Made by a program: the position numbers and the translations under genes | Shown: positions 8,312 through 16,868 of the stretch, piece after piece | How positions within the stretch are numbered: the first letter of the stretch is position 1 | Layout: each line of letters begins with the position of its first letter | Assembly (NCBI RefSeq): GCF_013407855.1 | Contig: NZ_JACBZH010000001.1 | Coordinates: 744,001 to 808,000, forward strand | Direction of reading: 5' to 3' | Length of the DNA stretch: 64,000 bases | DNA from: Actinopolymorpha rutila | Lineage (GTDB): Bacteria > Actinomycetota > Actinomycetes > Propionibacteriales > Actinopolymorphaceae | The notes under the pieces: model-generated | The model's input: only the letters and a program-made list of their open reading frames with translations | Told to the model about the DNA's origin: nothing | The model's database searches: none

Positions 8312-9259
8312 ATGCTTCCCGTACACACGCGAACCCTCCCGTCCCAACGCCGCGTCATCATCGACACCGACGCGAAGAACGAGGCCGACGACCAGTTCGC
8401 GATCGTGCACGGGCTCCTCTCGCCCAGCCTCGACGTCCGGGGCATCGTCGCCGCGCACTTCGGCATGCGGCCCGGCCGCAGCGAGCGCAGCATGCTGGAC
8501 AGCCGCGAGGAAGTCGACCTGCTGCTGGAGATGATGGGCCTGACCGGCAAGGTCAGGGTCGAGAACGGCTCGCCGTACGCACTGCCGGACGAGCTGACGC
8601 CGATCCTGTCGCCGGGCGCGGAGCTGATCGTCGAGGAGGCGATGCGGGAGGACGAGGGGCCGTTGTACGTCGCGTTCTTCGGGCCGCTGACCGACATGGC
8701 GGCCGCGCTGCTGGCCGAGCCGCGGATCGCCGAACGCGACGTCACGGTGGTCTGGATCGGCGGGCCCTCCTACGGGCCCGAGCCCGCCGCCAACCGGCCG
8801 GAGTTCAACCTGGCCAACGACATCGTCGCGGCCAACGTCGTCTTCGCCTCCGCCCTGCCGGTATGGCAGATCCCCCGGTCGACGTACGTGATGACCGCCG
8901 TGAGCTACGCCGAGCTGGACGAGAAGGTGGCCCCGTGCGGCGAGCTCGGTGAGTACCTCGTACGCCAGTTGGTCGAGTGGAACGCCGCCCACGCACGCGG
9001 GCCGATGGAGTACCGCGCCCTGGGCGACTCACCGGCGATCGGCGTCCTGCTGAACGAGAACTGCGGCCGCATCGTCGAACGCCCCGCGCCGACCTTCCGC
9101 GCCAACGGCAGCTACGACCTGGACAGGACGCACCGTCCGATCCGGGTCTACGAGACGATCGACTCCCGCTTCCTCTTCGAGGACTTCTTCGCCAAGCTCC
9201 GCCAGTTCGCCCGGGCTGACCGTCGGTCCCCGCGGACGGTCGACCGGTTCGCCGAGTAG
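8312..9259 (+). CDS. Inosine-uridine preferring nucleoside hydrolase family protein
   Basis: A 315-residue member of the IU-nucleoside hydrolase family, which cleaves the N-glycosidic bond of ribonucleosides. The calcium-binding aspartate cluster appears as VIIDTDAKNEADDQFAI at residues 15-31, where most family members have DxDxxxDD. A later block, PEFNLANDIVAANVVF, matches the family EFN.xxDPxAA motif with Asn/Asp substitutions. The changed first motif (DTDAKNEADD) suggests a divergent subfamily, so substrate preference is open. Cytoplasmic, no signal peptide. Starts at ATG 8312 directly after a leaderless-type -10. Confidence 0.82.
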   Translation: MLPVHTRTLPSQRRVIIDTDAKNEADDQFAIVHGLLSPSLDVRGIVAAHFGMRPGRSERSMLDSREEVDLLLEMMGLTGKVRVENGSPYALPDELTPILSPGAELIVEEAMREDEGPLYVAFFGPLTDMAAALLAEPRIAERDVTVVWIGGPSYGPEPAANRPEFNLANDIVAANVVFASALPVWQIPRSTYVMTAVSYAELDEKVAPCGELGEYLVRQLVEWNAAHARGPMEYRALGDSPAIGVLLNENCGRIVERPAPTFRANGSYDLDRTHRPIRVYETIDSRFLFEDFFAKLRQFARADRRSPRTVDRFAE

Positions 9260-9605
9260 GTACGCCCGAACAGATTCGCCGAGTGGGTTCGGCGAACAGG
9301 CTCACCGGTTTACGGCCCCGCACCTTCCACAGCTTGTCGATCGTTGTTCGTTTTCCGTTGCCCCGTCGTGGGTAGTGCGCTTTCCGCAACGCTTCGAGGA
9401 TGGTATCGGCTCGGTAAAATCTGGGACCGGTGAATTGCTGAGAACCGGTTTCGGTTCTATCTGTGTCAGTGAAGACCTCGCTGGCAGTGAAGACCCGTCT
9501 CTGGCAGCGATGACCTGTCATTGACACGTGTTGCTGTACCCGTGCGGCTGAACGAGTTGTCGTCTTGTTGTCTGGTTGCAGTTTGGTCATGTCAGGGGGC
9601 TGGCG
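9260..9605. other. AT-richer intergenic region upstream of phoD
   Basis: About 345 bases without a convincing gene and clearly less GC-rich than its surroundings. It contains two near copies of CTGGCAGTGAAGACC (around 9480-9500) and a third degraded copy. The minus strand has a short open stretch whose codon use is unlike neighbouring genes and matches no family I know. It may be the regulatory region of phoD or the scar of a lost mobile element. I did not find a clear PHO box. Confidence 0.5.
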
Positions 9606-11291
9606 TTGGTAGACCTACGACGTCACTGGGAACGCGAAGAACGCGCGCTCTGGAATCGCCGCGAGTTCGTCCGACTGAGTGGAATCAGTGCGTTCGGGCT
9701 CGCGTTCAGCATGGTCGACCGTACGGCGACGCACACCACCGCGGCGCCGTCGTTCCGGTCCGATCCGTTCACCCTCGGGGTCGCCTCCGGTGACCCGCTG
9801 CCGAACTCCGTGGTGATCTGGACCCGGCTCGCGCCCGATCCGATGGACTCCTTCGGCGGAATGCAGCCGACGAGGTACGCGGTCGAGTGGCAGGTCGCCG
9901 AGGACGAGGCGTTCAGGAAGGTCGTCCGGGGCGGAGCGGTGCTCGCGCAGCCCGAGTACGTCCACTCGGTGCACGTCGACGTGGACGGCCTGCAGCCTGA
10001 CCGGGAGTACTTCTATCGGTTCCGCACCGGGCCGCAGATCTCCCCGGTCGGTCGAACCCGGACGGCTCCGGACCCGGCCGCTGACCTCGGCAGGCTGCGG
10101 TTCGCGACGGTCTCCTGCGCGGCGTGGTTCGACGGCTACTACACCGCGTACAAGCATCTGGCCGAGGAGGATCTGGACGTCGTCTTCCACCTGGGCGACT
10201 ACATCTACGAGTACAGCGTCCAGACCAACGGCGGCCGTCCGGGCTATCCCTCGCTGCCTGACAAGTACAACCGGGTCACCACGCTGCTCAGCGACTACCG
10301 GGATCGGTACGCGCTCTACAAACTGGACCCGGACCTGCAGGCCGCGCACGCGGCGTTTCCCTGGATCGCGACGTGGGACGACCACGAGGTGGTCAACAAC
10401 TACGCCGACGAATACCACCCGAGCCTGCCGCCGGCCGACTTTCTCGTACGTCGTGCGAACGCCTACCGTGCTTACTGGGAACACATGCCGTTGCGGCTGC
10501 CGCAGGAGCCGGTCGGGCCGGACGCGGCGTTGTACCGACGGTTGACGTTCGGCCGGCTGGCAGAGTTCAGCGTGCTCGACACCCGGCAGTATCGCTCCGA
10601 CCAGGCCTGCGGCGACGGCTTGCAGATCAACTGCGCCCAACGCCTCGACCCGTCGCGGACGCTGCTCGGCGACGATCAGGAGAAGTGGTTGCTGGACGGT
10701 CTCGGCGCCTCGCAGGCGCGCTGGAACGTGATCGCGCAGCAGATCATGCTGTCACAGTGCGACTTCACCACCACCCCGGATCAGGCGTTCAGCATGGACC
10801 TGTGGGACGGGTACAAGCCCGCCCGTGACCGGGTGGTCGGCGGGCTGACCGAACGCCACGTCCCCAATCCGGTGGTCCTTTCCGGTGACTTCCACCGCGC
10901 GATGGCCGCGGAGGTGAAGACGGACTTCGACGATCCGGCCTCCGCCACGGTGGCGACGGAGTTCGTGGGTACGTCGATCACTTCGGGCATGGACGGCGCC
11001 GACCGCGACGAGTACGCCGAACCGTTCCTGGCCAACCAGCACATTAAGTTCTACAGCGCGCTGCGTGGGTACGTGCGGTTCGACCTGACACAACAGGAAC
11101 TGCGGTCGGACTATCGGGTTGTTCCCTACATTCGGCAGCCCGGTGCGCCCGTGCAGACCAGAGCGAGCTTCGTCACCGAGGACGGTCATCCGGGTCTGCA
11201 GCCGGTCGCCGACAACCCGACGCTGGGTGCGCGTCGCTACTCCGAGAGCATTCCGCCGCCGGAGCCCCTGCAGTACCCACCGGACAAGTAG
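9606..11291 (+). CDS. phoD: PhoD-family alkaline phosphatase/phosphodiesterase, Tat-exported
   Basis: A 561-residue PhoD-type metallophosphoesterase that releases phosphate from phosphoesters outside the cell. A twin-arginine signal is visible near the N-terminus (NRREFVRLSGISAFGLAFS). An Ig-like N-terminal domain follows (FTLGVASGDPLPNSVVIWTRL), then the catalytic domain with FATVSCAAWFDGYYTAY, HLGDYIYEY, WDDHEVVNNYADE and VVLSGDFHRAM, which carry the iron/calcium ligands of the family. I prefer the TTG at 9606 behind AGGGGG; a TTG at 9576 is also open. It is followed at once by a hairpin and a secreted discoidin-domain gene. Confidence 0.88.
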   Translation: MVDLRRHWEREERALWNRREFVRLSGISAFGLAFSMVDRTATHTTAAPSFRSDPFTLGVASGDPLPNSVVIWTRLAPDPMDSFGGMQPTRYAVEWQVAEDEAFRKVVRGGAVLAQPEYVHSVHVDVDGLQPDREYFYRFRTGPQISPVGRTRTAPDPAADLGRLRFATVSCAAWFDGYYTAYKHLAEEDLDVVFHLGDYIYEYSVQTNGGRPGYPSLPDKYNRVTTLLSDYRDRYALYKLDPDLQAAHAAFPWIATWDDHEVVNNYADEYHPSLPPADFLVRRANAYRAYWEHMPLRLPQEPVGPDAALYRRLTFGRLAEFSVLDTRQYRSDQACGDGLQINCAQRLDPSRTLLGDDQEKWLLDGLGASQARWNVIAQQIMLSQCDFTTTPDQAFSMDLWDGYKPARDRVVGGLTERHVPNPVVLSGDFHRAMAAEVKTDFDDPASATVATEFVGTSITSGMDGADRDEYAEPFLANQHIKFYSALRGYVRFDLTQQELRSDYRVVPYIRQPGAPVQTRASFVTEDGHPGLQPVADNPTLGARRYSESIPPPEPLQYPPDK

Positions 11292-11294
11292 ATC

Positions 11295-11316
11295 CGGCCC
11301 GGAACTGCCCGGGCCG
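11295..11316 (+). terminator. GC hairpin after phoD
   Basis: CGGCCCGG (11295-11302) pairs with CCGGGCCG (11309-11316) around a 6-base loop, starting 3 bases after the phoD stop. It could end or attenuate transcription before the next gene, only 20 bases on. Confidence 0.5.
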
Positions 11317-11335
11317 AGTGGGAGGTGAGCTCGAA

Positions 11336-12283
11336 GTGACCGAGGGCAAGGGATCTGGAACACCGCTCGGGTCGCGGCGACGGCGGCGGATTCGTTACCC
11401 GGTGGCGCTCGTCGCGGCGTGCGCCACCGGAGTGCTCGCGTTGGTCGGGTCGGCGACCGCGCCGGCCTCGGCGTCAGTCCGGAACACCGCACCGCCGGGT
11501 GCTGACAACCTCACCTTGACAGCGACGCCGAACACGTTGCAGATCCTGGCCGTGCCCTGTGGTGCGCGGATGGTCGACGTCGCCGTACGCAACGACGCCT
11601 CGCAACCGACGTACGCCGACGTCCTGCTCACGCCCGACGCTCCGCTCAAGGCCTCGCCCGACGTGATCTCCAGCTACCTGCCGGCCGGGTACACGCTGCA
11701 CACGCCCGTACAGGTGTCTGCTCCGTTGGGCAGCACCGACTCCGACGCCCAGATCATCGTCAAGGCGGGCCGGACCGGCCGCGGATCCCAGATCTCGGTA
11801 CCCGTCGTGGTGAAGGCAGCGCCGAGCGGGCCGGGAGCGAACCTCGCCATCTCGTCGACGGTGAGCGCGTCGTCCACCCACCCGAACTTCAAGGCCTGCG
11901 GCGCGATCGACGGGGACAGCAACTCCGACCACTGGCAGACCACCACCGGGTGGAACGACGGTACATCGCGGGTCTTCCCTGACTGGTTGGCCGTCACGTT
12001 CGCCCAACCGCACCAGGTGAGCCGCGTCGACATGCGCACGCTGAACTCCACTCGCTACCCCGCGACCCGGTACGGCCTGCGCGACTGGGACGTGCAGGTG
12101 TGGGACGCCGGCGCCAATGGCGGCAGCGGTGACTGGCGTACGGTCGCCAGCGTGCGCGGAAACACCACCGGCGTGGTCAGCTCGACGTTCGATCCGGTGT
12201 CCACGACCGCGGTGCGCATCTTCATCATCGCTTCGAACGACGCGACGTACTCCCGCATCGTCGAACTCGAGGTCTACGAGTGA
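11336..12283 (+). CDS. Secreted protein with F5/8 type C (discoidin) domain
   Basis: A 315-residue secreted protein. After a basic stretch (SRRRRRIRYP) comes a hydrophobic segment VALVAACATGVLALVG and an ASAS cleavage region, a Sec-type signal. Residues about 50-160 form a beta-rich domain of unknown type. Residues 170-315 form a discoidin-like carbohydrate-binding domain (NLAISSTVSASSTHPNF, DGDSNSDHWQTTTGWNDGT, FPDWLAVTFAQPHQVSRVDM, WRTVASVRGNT, AVRIFIIASNDATYSRIVELEVY). There is no catalytic domain, so it probably binds glycans at the cell surface. I chose GTG 11336 because GGAGG lies about 10 bases upstream. Its place behind phoD suggests co-regulation. Confidence 0.78.
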   Translation: MTEGKGSGTPLGSRRRRRIRYPVALVAACATGVLALVGSATAPASASVRNTAPPGADNLTLTATPNTLQILAVPCGARMVDVAVRNDASQPTYADVLLTPDAPLKASPDVISSYLPAGYTLHTPVQVSAPLGSTDSDAQIIVKAGRTGRGSQISVPVVVKAAPSGPGANLAISSTVSASSTHPNFKACGAIDGDSNSDHWQTTTGWNDGTSRVFPDWLAVTFAQPHQVSRVDMRTLNSTRYPATRYGLRDWDVQVWDAGANGGSGDWRTVASVRGNTTGVVSSTFDPVSTTAVRIFIIASNDATYSRIVELEVYE

Positions 12284-12376
12284 CCGGCACCCGTGCCGCT
12301 TGAGGGCGCGGACGTCGCATCCCACGTCAGTTGTCCACTCACCATCCGCGTCGGCGGTCCGCGTCGCCTGTCCGAA

Positions 12377-12432
12377 TGTCGCCTGTCCGTGTCGGGTGTC
12401 CGCGTGTCGCCTGTCGGTGTCGGGTGTCCGGG
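12377..12432. repeat. Two 28-bp tandem repeats between convergent genes
   Basis: Two copies of a 28-base unit beginning TGTCGCCTGTC and ending GGGTGTCCG, at 12377-12404 and 12405-12432, with two differences. They fill the space just before the stop codon of the minus-strand HNH gene. Confidence 0.75.
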
Positions 12433-14769
12433 TCAGTTCAGCGCAGCCTGGGCGTCGAGGATCACGCTGACGGCGTAGTCGAGGTCCAACGGGTCGCCGG
12501 ACCACCACGGAGGAGTGAGCACGTCCTCACCGAGTGCTCGCCGGAGGTCGACCCAGCGATCGAGTACGGACCGGGCGAGATTCCGGTCGGAGATGGTTCC
12601 GCTGGGATCGTGTGAGTTGCCGCTCCCGCTTGGGTCGTATGAGTTGCCGGTTCCGCTGGGGTTGTGTGCGTCGCCGCTCCCGCGGAAGTGCGCGTCCACG
12701 GGCCTGTCGGCGGGTGCACCGGTGATGCCCGGCAGTGAGGGTGTTGCCGGAACCTCGGTGCCGTCGGGTCGGTAGAAGCCGAACGTTGCGCCCGGGCGGG
12801 CCGCGAACGTGTGCCCACCTTCGTGGACGAGCCAGTGGTGGAACCGGCAGATCAGAACGAGGTTGGCCAGGCTGGTCTCGCCGCCGTGACACCAGTGGCG
12901 TACGTGGTGGATCTGGAGTCCGTGCCGGGTCGTGCATCCGGGCGCCTGGCAGGCGTGGTGTGCGCGGATCCTGACCGCTCGTGCGGTCGCGGCCCGCGGG
13001 AACCTTGTGGGGTCGCCGAGGCCGTGGACCTGGCCGTCGCCGCCGATGTGGAGGTTCGTCACCGTCGCTTCGCAGGCAAGCCTGTCCGCGGTCTCCGGAG
13101 CGAGAGGAATGCCGTCATCGAGGTGGGCAGCCTGGTGTGGAGCGGGGCGCGGAGTCCCCTCGTCGGCGGAAGGGATGGCGGCGGCGGGGGTGAACATCCC
13201 TGGCCCCGCAGCGGGGTTCAGGTGGACGATGACGCGGTACTTGTCGGCGGAGTTGAGGAACGCCGGCGTGTTGGCCAGCAGTGTCTCCGCCATCAGGACG
13301 AGCGCGTCGGCTGCCAGGGCTCCGCGGTGGCGGTGTGGGACGGCCGGCGGGGTGTCGCTCGGTGGTACGGCACTCGCTGCAGTCTGACCTGACCGGGATT
13401 CCTCCGCGGAAGAATCCGACCGCGGACCGTCCGACCGCGGACCGTCCGGCGCGGACGGGTAACAGGCCTCGGCTGAGGCGGTGGTGTCGTCGCGGCTCGC
13501 GGAGTCGGGCATGTCGGTGACGCCGGTGGGCTCGGCGGTGCCGGTGATGCCGGTGGGCTTGGCGGAGTCGGTGGTGCCGCTGGGCTCGGTGGCCCCGGCA
13601 GTGGGTCCGGATGCAGTGGGTGAGGCGGGCGGAGCGGGTGAGGCAGGTGAGGCGGGTGGTTTGGTTGTCGGGGGTGGCGCGGACTTCCTGGCGAGCAGCG
13701 TGTCGAGCGCGGCTTCGAGCGCCGCGACGACCGTCGCACCTTCGTCCGGGGCCAGCCGTCCGCGAATGACCAGTGAACCGTCCTCGTCGTAGAACCATGT
13801 GACCCCGCGCCGCATCGCTCGCCGGTGGTTCTGTTCCTTGGAGCGTGCCGCCGAACAGCCGCGAGCGATCCGGTCGAGCTGAGCAGCGGTGGCACTTCGT
13901 GCGAGGTTGAGCAACTCGTCCTCGGCGTCCGTATCACCCTCGGCGCCAGCATCACCGGCGTCGGCATCAGTATCACCGGCGTCGGCATGACTGTCGGCGT
14001 ACGCCTCGCCGTTCGCATCAGCCTCGGCCCCTGCAGTGTCCGCGTCTTCGTACCACTCAGCGCCCATGTGGCTTGCGCCCTCTCGGGCCCCGCCTTCCAC
14101 GGTGCCGGAGCGTTCCTGAGCGTCGGCGTGCGCTTCTGCGCCCGGGGGTTCCTGAGCTTTCGTGGGTTCCTCCGCCCGGGCGTTCGGGTTGTCGGATCGA
14201 CCGGATCGAGGGCTCGGCTGAGTGGTCTCGTCACGGGTCGTGTCCCGGTCTGCGTGGGACGGACGGTGGTCGGCGCCGGCGATCCGGGTGAGGGCGCGCA
14301 CCTTGGAGTAAGACAGCCGACCGGCGGCGAACTCCGCGGCGATCTTCGGGAGGCCTTCGAGTGCCCGCCCGACACGGAGGTGTTCGTACGCGGCGGACAG
14401 ACTCATCCCGCAACGCCAGGACAGCCACTGTGCGGTGGACCTGCACCCGGACGTGCGCCAGCCCTCGCGGCGGTCGAAGGCGACGATCAGCCGCAGCCAC
14501 TCGTGCGTGGCGATGGCGATCCTGGATGCGAGGTCGCAGATCTCGGCCTCCAGGCCCTCCAGCGACCTGGGCGCACCTCGGCCGGCCGTACTGGCGCCCG
14601 TCGTCACCGAACTCGTCGCGGAGGTGGATGTCGGCGGAGACTGTCTCCCTCCGGTACAGGTCTCGTCTGGTGCTGCGGGACGGGGGATCCGTGCCACGGG
14701 CGTGGACGCCGACACGGGCGCGTCTGTCACAGCGGTGAAGGTCGCCGCGGAGGCATTGCAATCGCTCAT
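12433..14769 (-). CDS. DUF222 and HNH endonuclease domain protein
   Basis: A 778-residue member of the actinobacterial DUF222/HNH family, to which the mycobacterial REP13E12 repeat proteins belong. DUF222 begins near residue 70 (SLEGLEAEICDLASRIA, then MSLSAAYEHLRVGRALEGLP). The HNH nuclease motif lies near residue 640 (CQAPGCTTRHGLQIHHVRHW, then HGGETSLANLVLICRFHHWLVH). Between them are long Asp/Ala/Glu-rich and Pro/Ala/Thr-rich repetitive insertions, about twice the usual spacer. The tail has NSYDPSG-type repeats. ATG 14769 is chosen because upstream sequence looks noncoding. Activity is unproven for this family; copies are often numerous and mobile-looking. Confidence 0.82.
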   Translation of the reverse strand: MSDCNASAATFTAVTDAPVSASTPVARIPRPAAPDETCTGGRQSPPTSTSATSSVTTGASTAGRGAPRSLEGLEAEICDLASRIAIATHEWLRLIVAFDRREGWRTSGCRSTAQWLSWRCGMSLSAAYEHLRVGRALEGLPKIAAEFAAGRLSYSKVRALTRIAGADHRPSHADRDTTRDETTQPSPRSGRSDNPNARAEEPTKAQEPPGAEAHADAQERSGTVEGGAREGASHMGAEWYEDADTAGAEADANGEAYADSHADAGDTDADAGDAGAEGDTDAEDELLNLARSATAAQLDRIARGCSAARSKEQNHRRAMRRGVTWFYDEDGSLVIRGRLAPDEGATVVAALEAALDTLLARKSAPPPTTKPPASPASPAPPASPTASGPTAGATEPSGTTDSAKPTGITGTAEPTGVTDMPDSASRDDTTASAEACYPSAPDGPRSDGPRSDSSAEESRSGQTAASAVPPSDTPPAVPHRHRGALAADALVLMAETLLANTPAFLNSADKYRVIVHLNPAAGPGMFTPAAAIPSADEGTPRPAPHQAAHLDDGIPLAPETADRLACEATVTNLHIGGDGQVHGLGDPTRFPRAATARAVRIRAHHACQAPGCTTRHGLQIHHVRHWCHGGETSLANLVLICRFHHWLVHEGGHTFAARPGATFGFYRPDGTEVPATPSLPGITGAPADRPVDAHFRGSGDAHNPSGTGNSYDPSGSGNSHDPSGTISDRNLARSVLDRWVDLRRALGEDVLTPPWWSGDPLDLDYAVSVILDAQAALN
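13396..13417. repeat. CCGCGG-centred palindrome, copy 1 (inside the HNH gene)
   Basis: A 22-base palindrome with one mismatched pair, core TTCCTCCGCGGAAGAA, lying inside the DUF222/HNH coding sequence. It encodes SSAEES in the gene's frame and belongs to a family of four copies in this window. Confidence 0.8.
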
Positions 14770-14933
14770 GTGTTCGATGCTAGACCTGGCCACGGACAAG
14801 GCCACTGGTTCCGGGATACGGGCCTGATCGGCGAGGCGCGTTCGCGCCGGATCGCAGAGCGCCGCCGGTCCCGGCAGTTGCGGCCAGGAGCCCCGGGAGA
14901 CGAGTACAGGAGAAGCAGCTACCGGCCCTTCCG

Positions 14934-14953
14934 GATTCTTCCGCGGAAGAATC
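14934..14953. repeat. CCGCGG-centred palindrome, copy 2 (intergenic)
   Basis: A perfect 20-base palindrome, GATTCTTCCGCGGAAGAATC, between the HNH gene start and the orphan kinase fragment. Confidence 0.85.
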
Positions 14954-15054
14954 TGCGTCGGTCCGTCCTTGCGCCGAAGTCGGCGCCCGTACGCGAGCGC
15001 CTGGGAGCCGGCGCCGGTCTGGGGAAGCGATCTGTGCACAGCAGGCGCTCTGGG

Positions 15055-15363
15055 GTGAGGAGGTTCCCGGGCCGAGGGGGAGCCGCCCTGATCGACAACG
15101 TGTTCGCCCACACCTCCGACGGGGCTTCGTTCGTGTTGTCGGTGGCCAGGCGGCGCGGGGGCCCGTTCGTCGTCGCTGTCGAGGACGCCGGCCGCGGAAT
15201 CGCCGACCTGGCCCTGACCCGGCGCGGGCGCAGCGGGGTTGGTTCCACCGGGCTGGGGCTCGATGTGGTCCGCCGCGACGCCGAGGAGGCGGGTGGGCGC
15301 CTGCTGGTCGGGCGGTCGCCGGCCGGCGGTGCGCGGGTGGCACTGGAACTCCCGCCCGCCTGA
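15055..15363 (+). pseudogene. Histidine-kinase ATPase-domain fragment
   Basis: About 100 codons that match only the C-terminal ATPase (HATPase_c) domain of sensor kinases: an N-box (ALIDNVFAHTSDGASFVLSV), a G1 box (VAVEDAGRGIADL), a G2 box (RSGVGSTGLGLDVVRR) and the end of the fold (GGRLLVGRSPAGGARVALELPP). No dimerisation, phospho-acceptor or sensor region precedes it, and no response regulator is adjacent. A GTG at 15055 could give a 102-residue ATPase-only protein, but the 5' side looks noncoding, so I read it as the remnant of a truncated two-component kinase. Confidence 0.65.
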
Positions 15364-15392
15364 GTCAGGGTTGGGCAGTCGACGTGGGATCG

Positions 15393-16868
15393 TCAGTGGG
15401 ATGCCTTGGCGCGCAGGTGGCTGGTGAACCAGCGGGTCGCCTCGGCCGCGACCGCCTCGAGGGTGCCGGGTTCCTCGAACAGATGGGTGGCGCCTGGTAC
15501 GACGTGTACGGACTTCTCGCAGTGCAGGTGCCGGGCCGCATCGAGGTTGAGGTCGACGACGACCGGGTCGTGGCCGCCGACGATCAGCAGTGTCGGCGCC
15601 TCGACGAGTTCGAGATCGGAAGCGGCGAGGTCGGGCCGGCCACCACGGGAGACGACCGCGGTGATGTCGGCCGGAGGTTCGCCCGCCGCCGACTCGAGTG
15701 CCGTCGACTCGGCCGCTGCGGACAGGGCCGCCGCCGCTCCGGTGCTGGCGCCGAAGTAGCCGATCGGCAGGTCATGTGTCGCCGGTTGTTCGCGCAGCCA
15801 GGCCGTCGCTTCCAGCAGCCGGGTGGAGAGCAGGGGGATGTCGAAGACGTTGGCGCGATCGCTTTCTTCCGCGGAAGAAAGCAGGTCGAACAGCAGGGTG
15901 CCCAGGCCGGCGTCGTTCAGCGCGGAGGCGACGTACCGGTTGCGCGGACTGTGCCGGCTGCTGCCGCTGCCGTGCGCGAACACCACCAGCCCGGTCGCGT
16001 TCTCCGGCAGCGTGAGGTGACCGGCGAGGCGCTGCGTACCAGCCGGGATGGTGACCTCCTCGTCCACGACCGGCGGGTCGTCGTCGAGGCGTGCTCCTGC
16101 CCTCGTGCCCGACCTCGTGCCCGACCTCGTGCCCGACCTCGTGCCCGACCTTGTGCTTGACCGTGCGCCTGACTTTTCCGAGTGGGCCGAGTGGGCCGAG
16201 TGGGCCGAGTGGGCCGAGTGGGCCGAGTGGGCCGCGTCCTGTGCCTCGTGCAGTAGCGCGACGACCTCGCTGTCGGGCGTCTGCCGGAAGTCGGCGTAGA
16301 ACTCCCCGATGGCGAAGAACGCCTCCGGGGTGTCCAGGCAGACCACCTCGTCGGCGGCCTTCGCGAGGTGTTCGACCGCGCGGGGCGAGGCAACCGGAGA
16401 GGCCAGGATCGTGCGGGCCGCGCCGAGCTGGCGGGCCACCTGACACGCGACCCAGGCGGTCGACCCGGTGGCGATCCCGTCGTCGACGACGATGACCGTA
16501 CGACCGGCCAGCCGGGTCTGTGGGCGTTTGCCGCGGAACGCCTGCGCGCGCCTGGTGAGCTCGGCCCGTTCGCGTTCCTCGACGGCCCGCAACTCCTCCG
16601 GTCGAACGCCGGACGTCTGTACCAGCGCCTCGTCCACGAACCGCACGCCGCCCTCACCGATCGCCCCCATCGCGAGCTCCGGCTGGAACGGCACGCCCAG
16701 CTTGCGGACGACGAGGACGTCGAGTGGCGCGTCGAGTGCCCGGGCGACCTCGAACGCGACCGGTACGCCACCCCGAGGGAGCCCGAGAACCACCACGTCG
16801 GGCCCTTTGTGCGGCATCAGCCGGGCGGCGAGCTGTCGGCCGGCCTCCTTCCGGTTCCGGAAGAGCAT
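15393..16868 (-). CDS. Phosphoribosyltransferase-alpha/beta hydrolase fusion (Rv0571c-like)
   Basis: A 491-residue fusion. Residues 1-215 form a type I phosphoribosyltransferase domain, with the PRPP-binding motif TVIVVDDGIATGSTAWVA near residue 125. Residues about 270-491 form a dienelactone-hydrolase-like alpha/beta hydrolase: VVFAHGSGSSRHSPRN, nucleophile region IGYFGASTGAAAAL (GxSxG), acid TLLIVGGHDPVV and His near VPGATHLFEEPG. The linker is a string of AHS and RSGT repeats encoded by 9- and 12-bp tandem repeats. The domain order equals that of mycobacterial Rv0571c, a DosR-regulon gene. Start at 16868 follows AGGAGG. Gene order and a nearby DosR-like box suggest hypoxia control. Confidence 0.85.
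   Translation of the reverse strand: MLFRNRKEAGRQLAARLMPHKGPDVVVLGLPRGGVPVAFEVARALDAPLDVLVVRKLGVPFQPELAMGAIGEGGVRFVDEALVQTSGVRPEELRAVEERERAELTRRAQAFRGKRPQTRLAGRTVIVVDDGIATGSTAWVACQVARQLGAARTILASPVASPRAVEHLAKAADEVVCLDTPEAFFAIGEFYADFRQTPDSEVVALLHEAQDAAHSAHSAHSAHSAHSAHSEKSGARSSTRSGTRSGTRSGTRSGTRAGARLDDDPPVVDEEVTIPAGTQRLAGHLTLPENATGLVVFAHGSGSSRHSPRNRYVASALNDAGLGTLLFDLLSSAEESDRANVFDIPLLSTRLLEATAWLREQPATHDLPIGYFGASTGAAAALSAAAESTALESAAGEPPADITAVVSRGGRPDLAASDLELVEAPTLLIVGGHDPVVVDLNLDAARHLHCEKSVHVVPGATHLFEEPGTLEAVAAEATRWFTSHLRAKASH
15861..15882. repeat. CCGCGG-centred palindrome, copy 3 (inside the fusion gene)
   Basis: A perfect 22-base palindrome with core TTCTTCCGCGGAAGAA inside the hydrolase half of the fusion gene. 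It encodes LSSAEES in frame at a position between strand and helix where the family does not need that sequence. Confidence 0.85.
16102..16161. repeat. 12-bp tandem repeats in the fusion-gene linker
   Basis: Four exact copies of CTCGTGCCCGAC at 16102-16149 plus one degraded copy to 16161. In the gene they encode the RSGT repeats of the interdomain linker. Confidence 0.9.
16180..16233. repeat. 9-bp tandem repeats in the fusion-gene linker
   Basis: Six exact copies of GAGTGGGCC at 16180-16233, encoding the AHS repeats of the linker between phosphoribosyltransferase and hydrolase domains. Confidence 0.9.

Noticed and set aside
13396..15882. Palindromes as terminal inverted repeats of an insertion sequence
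   Set aside because: Each copy is itself a complete palindrome, no transposase lies between them, and no target duplications are visible.
16102..16233. A CRISPR array suggested by regularly repeated units
   Set aside because: The units are 9 and 12 bp with no spacers, lie inside a gene and encode a peptide repeat. No cas genes are present.
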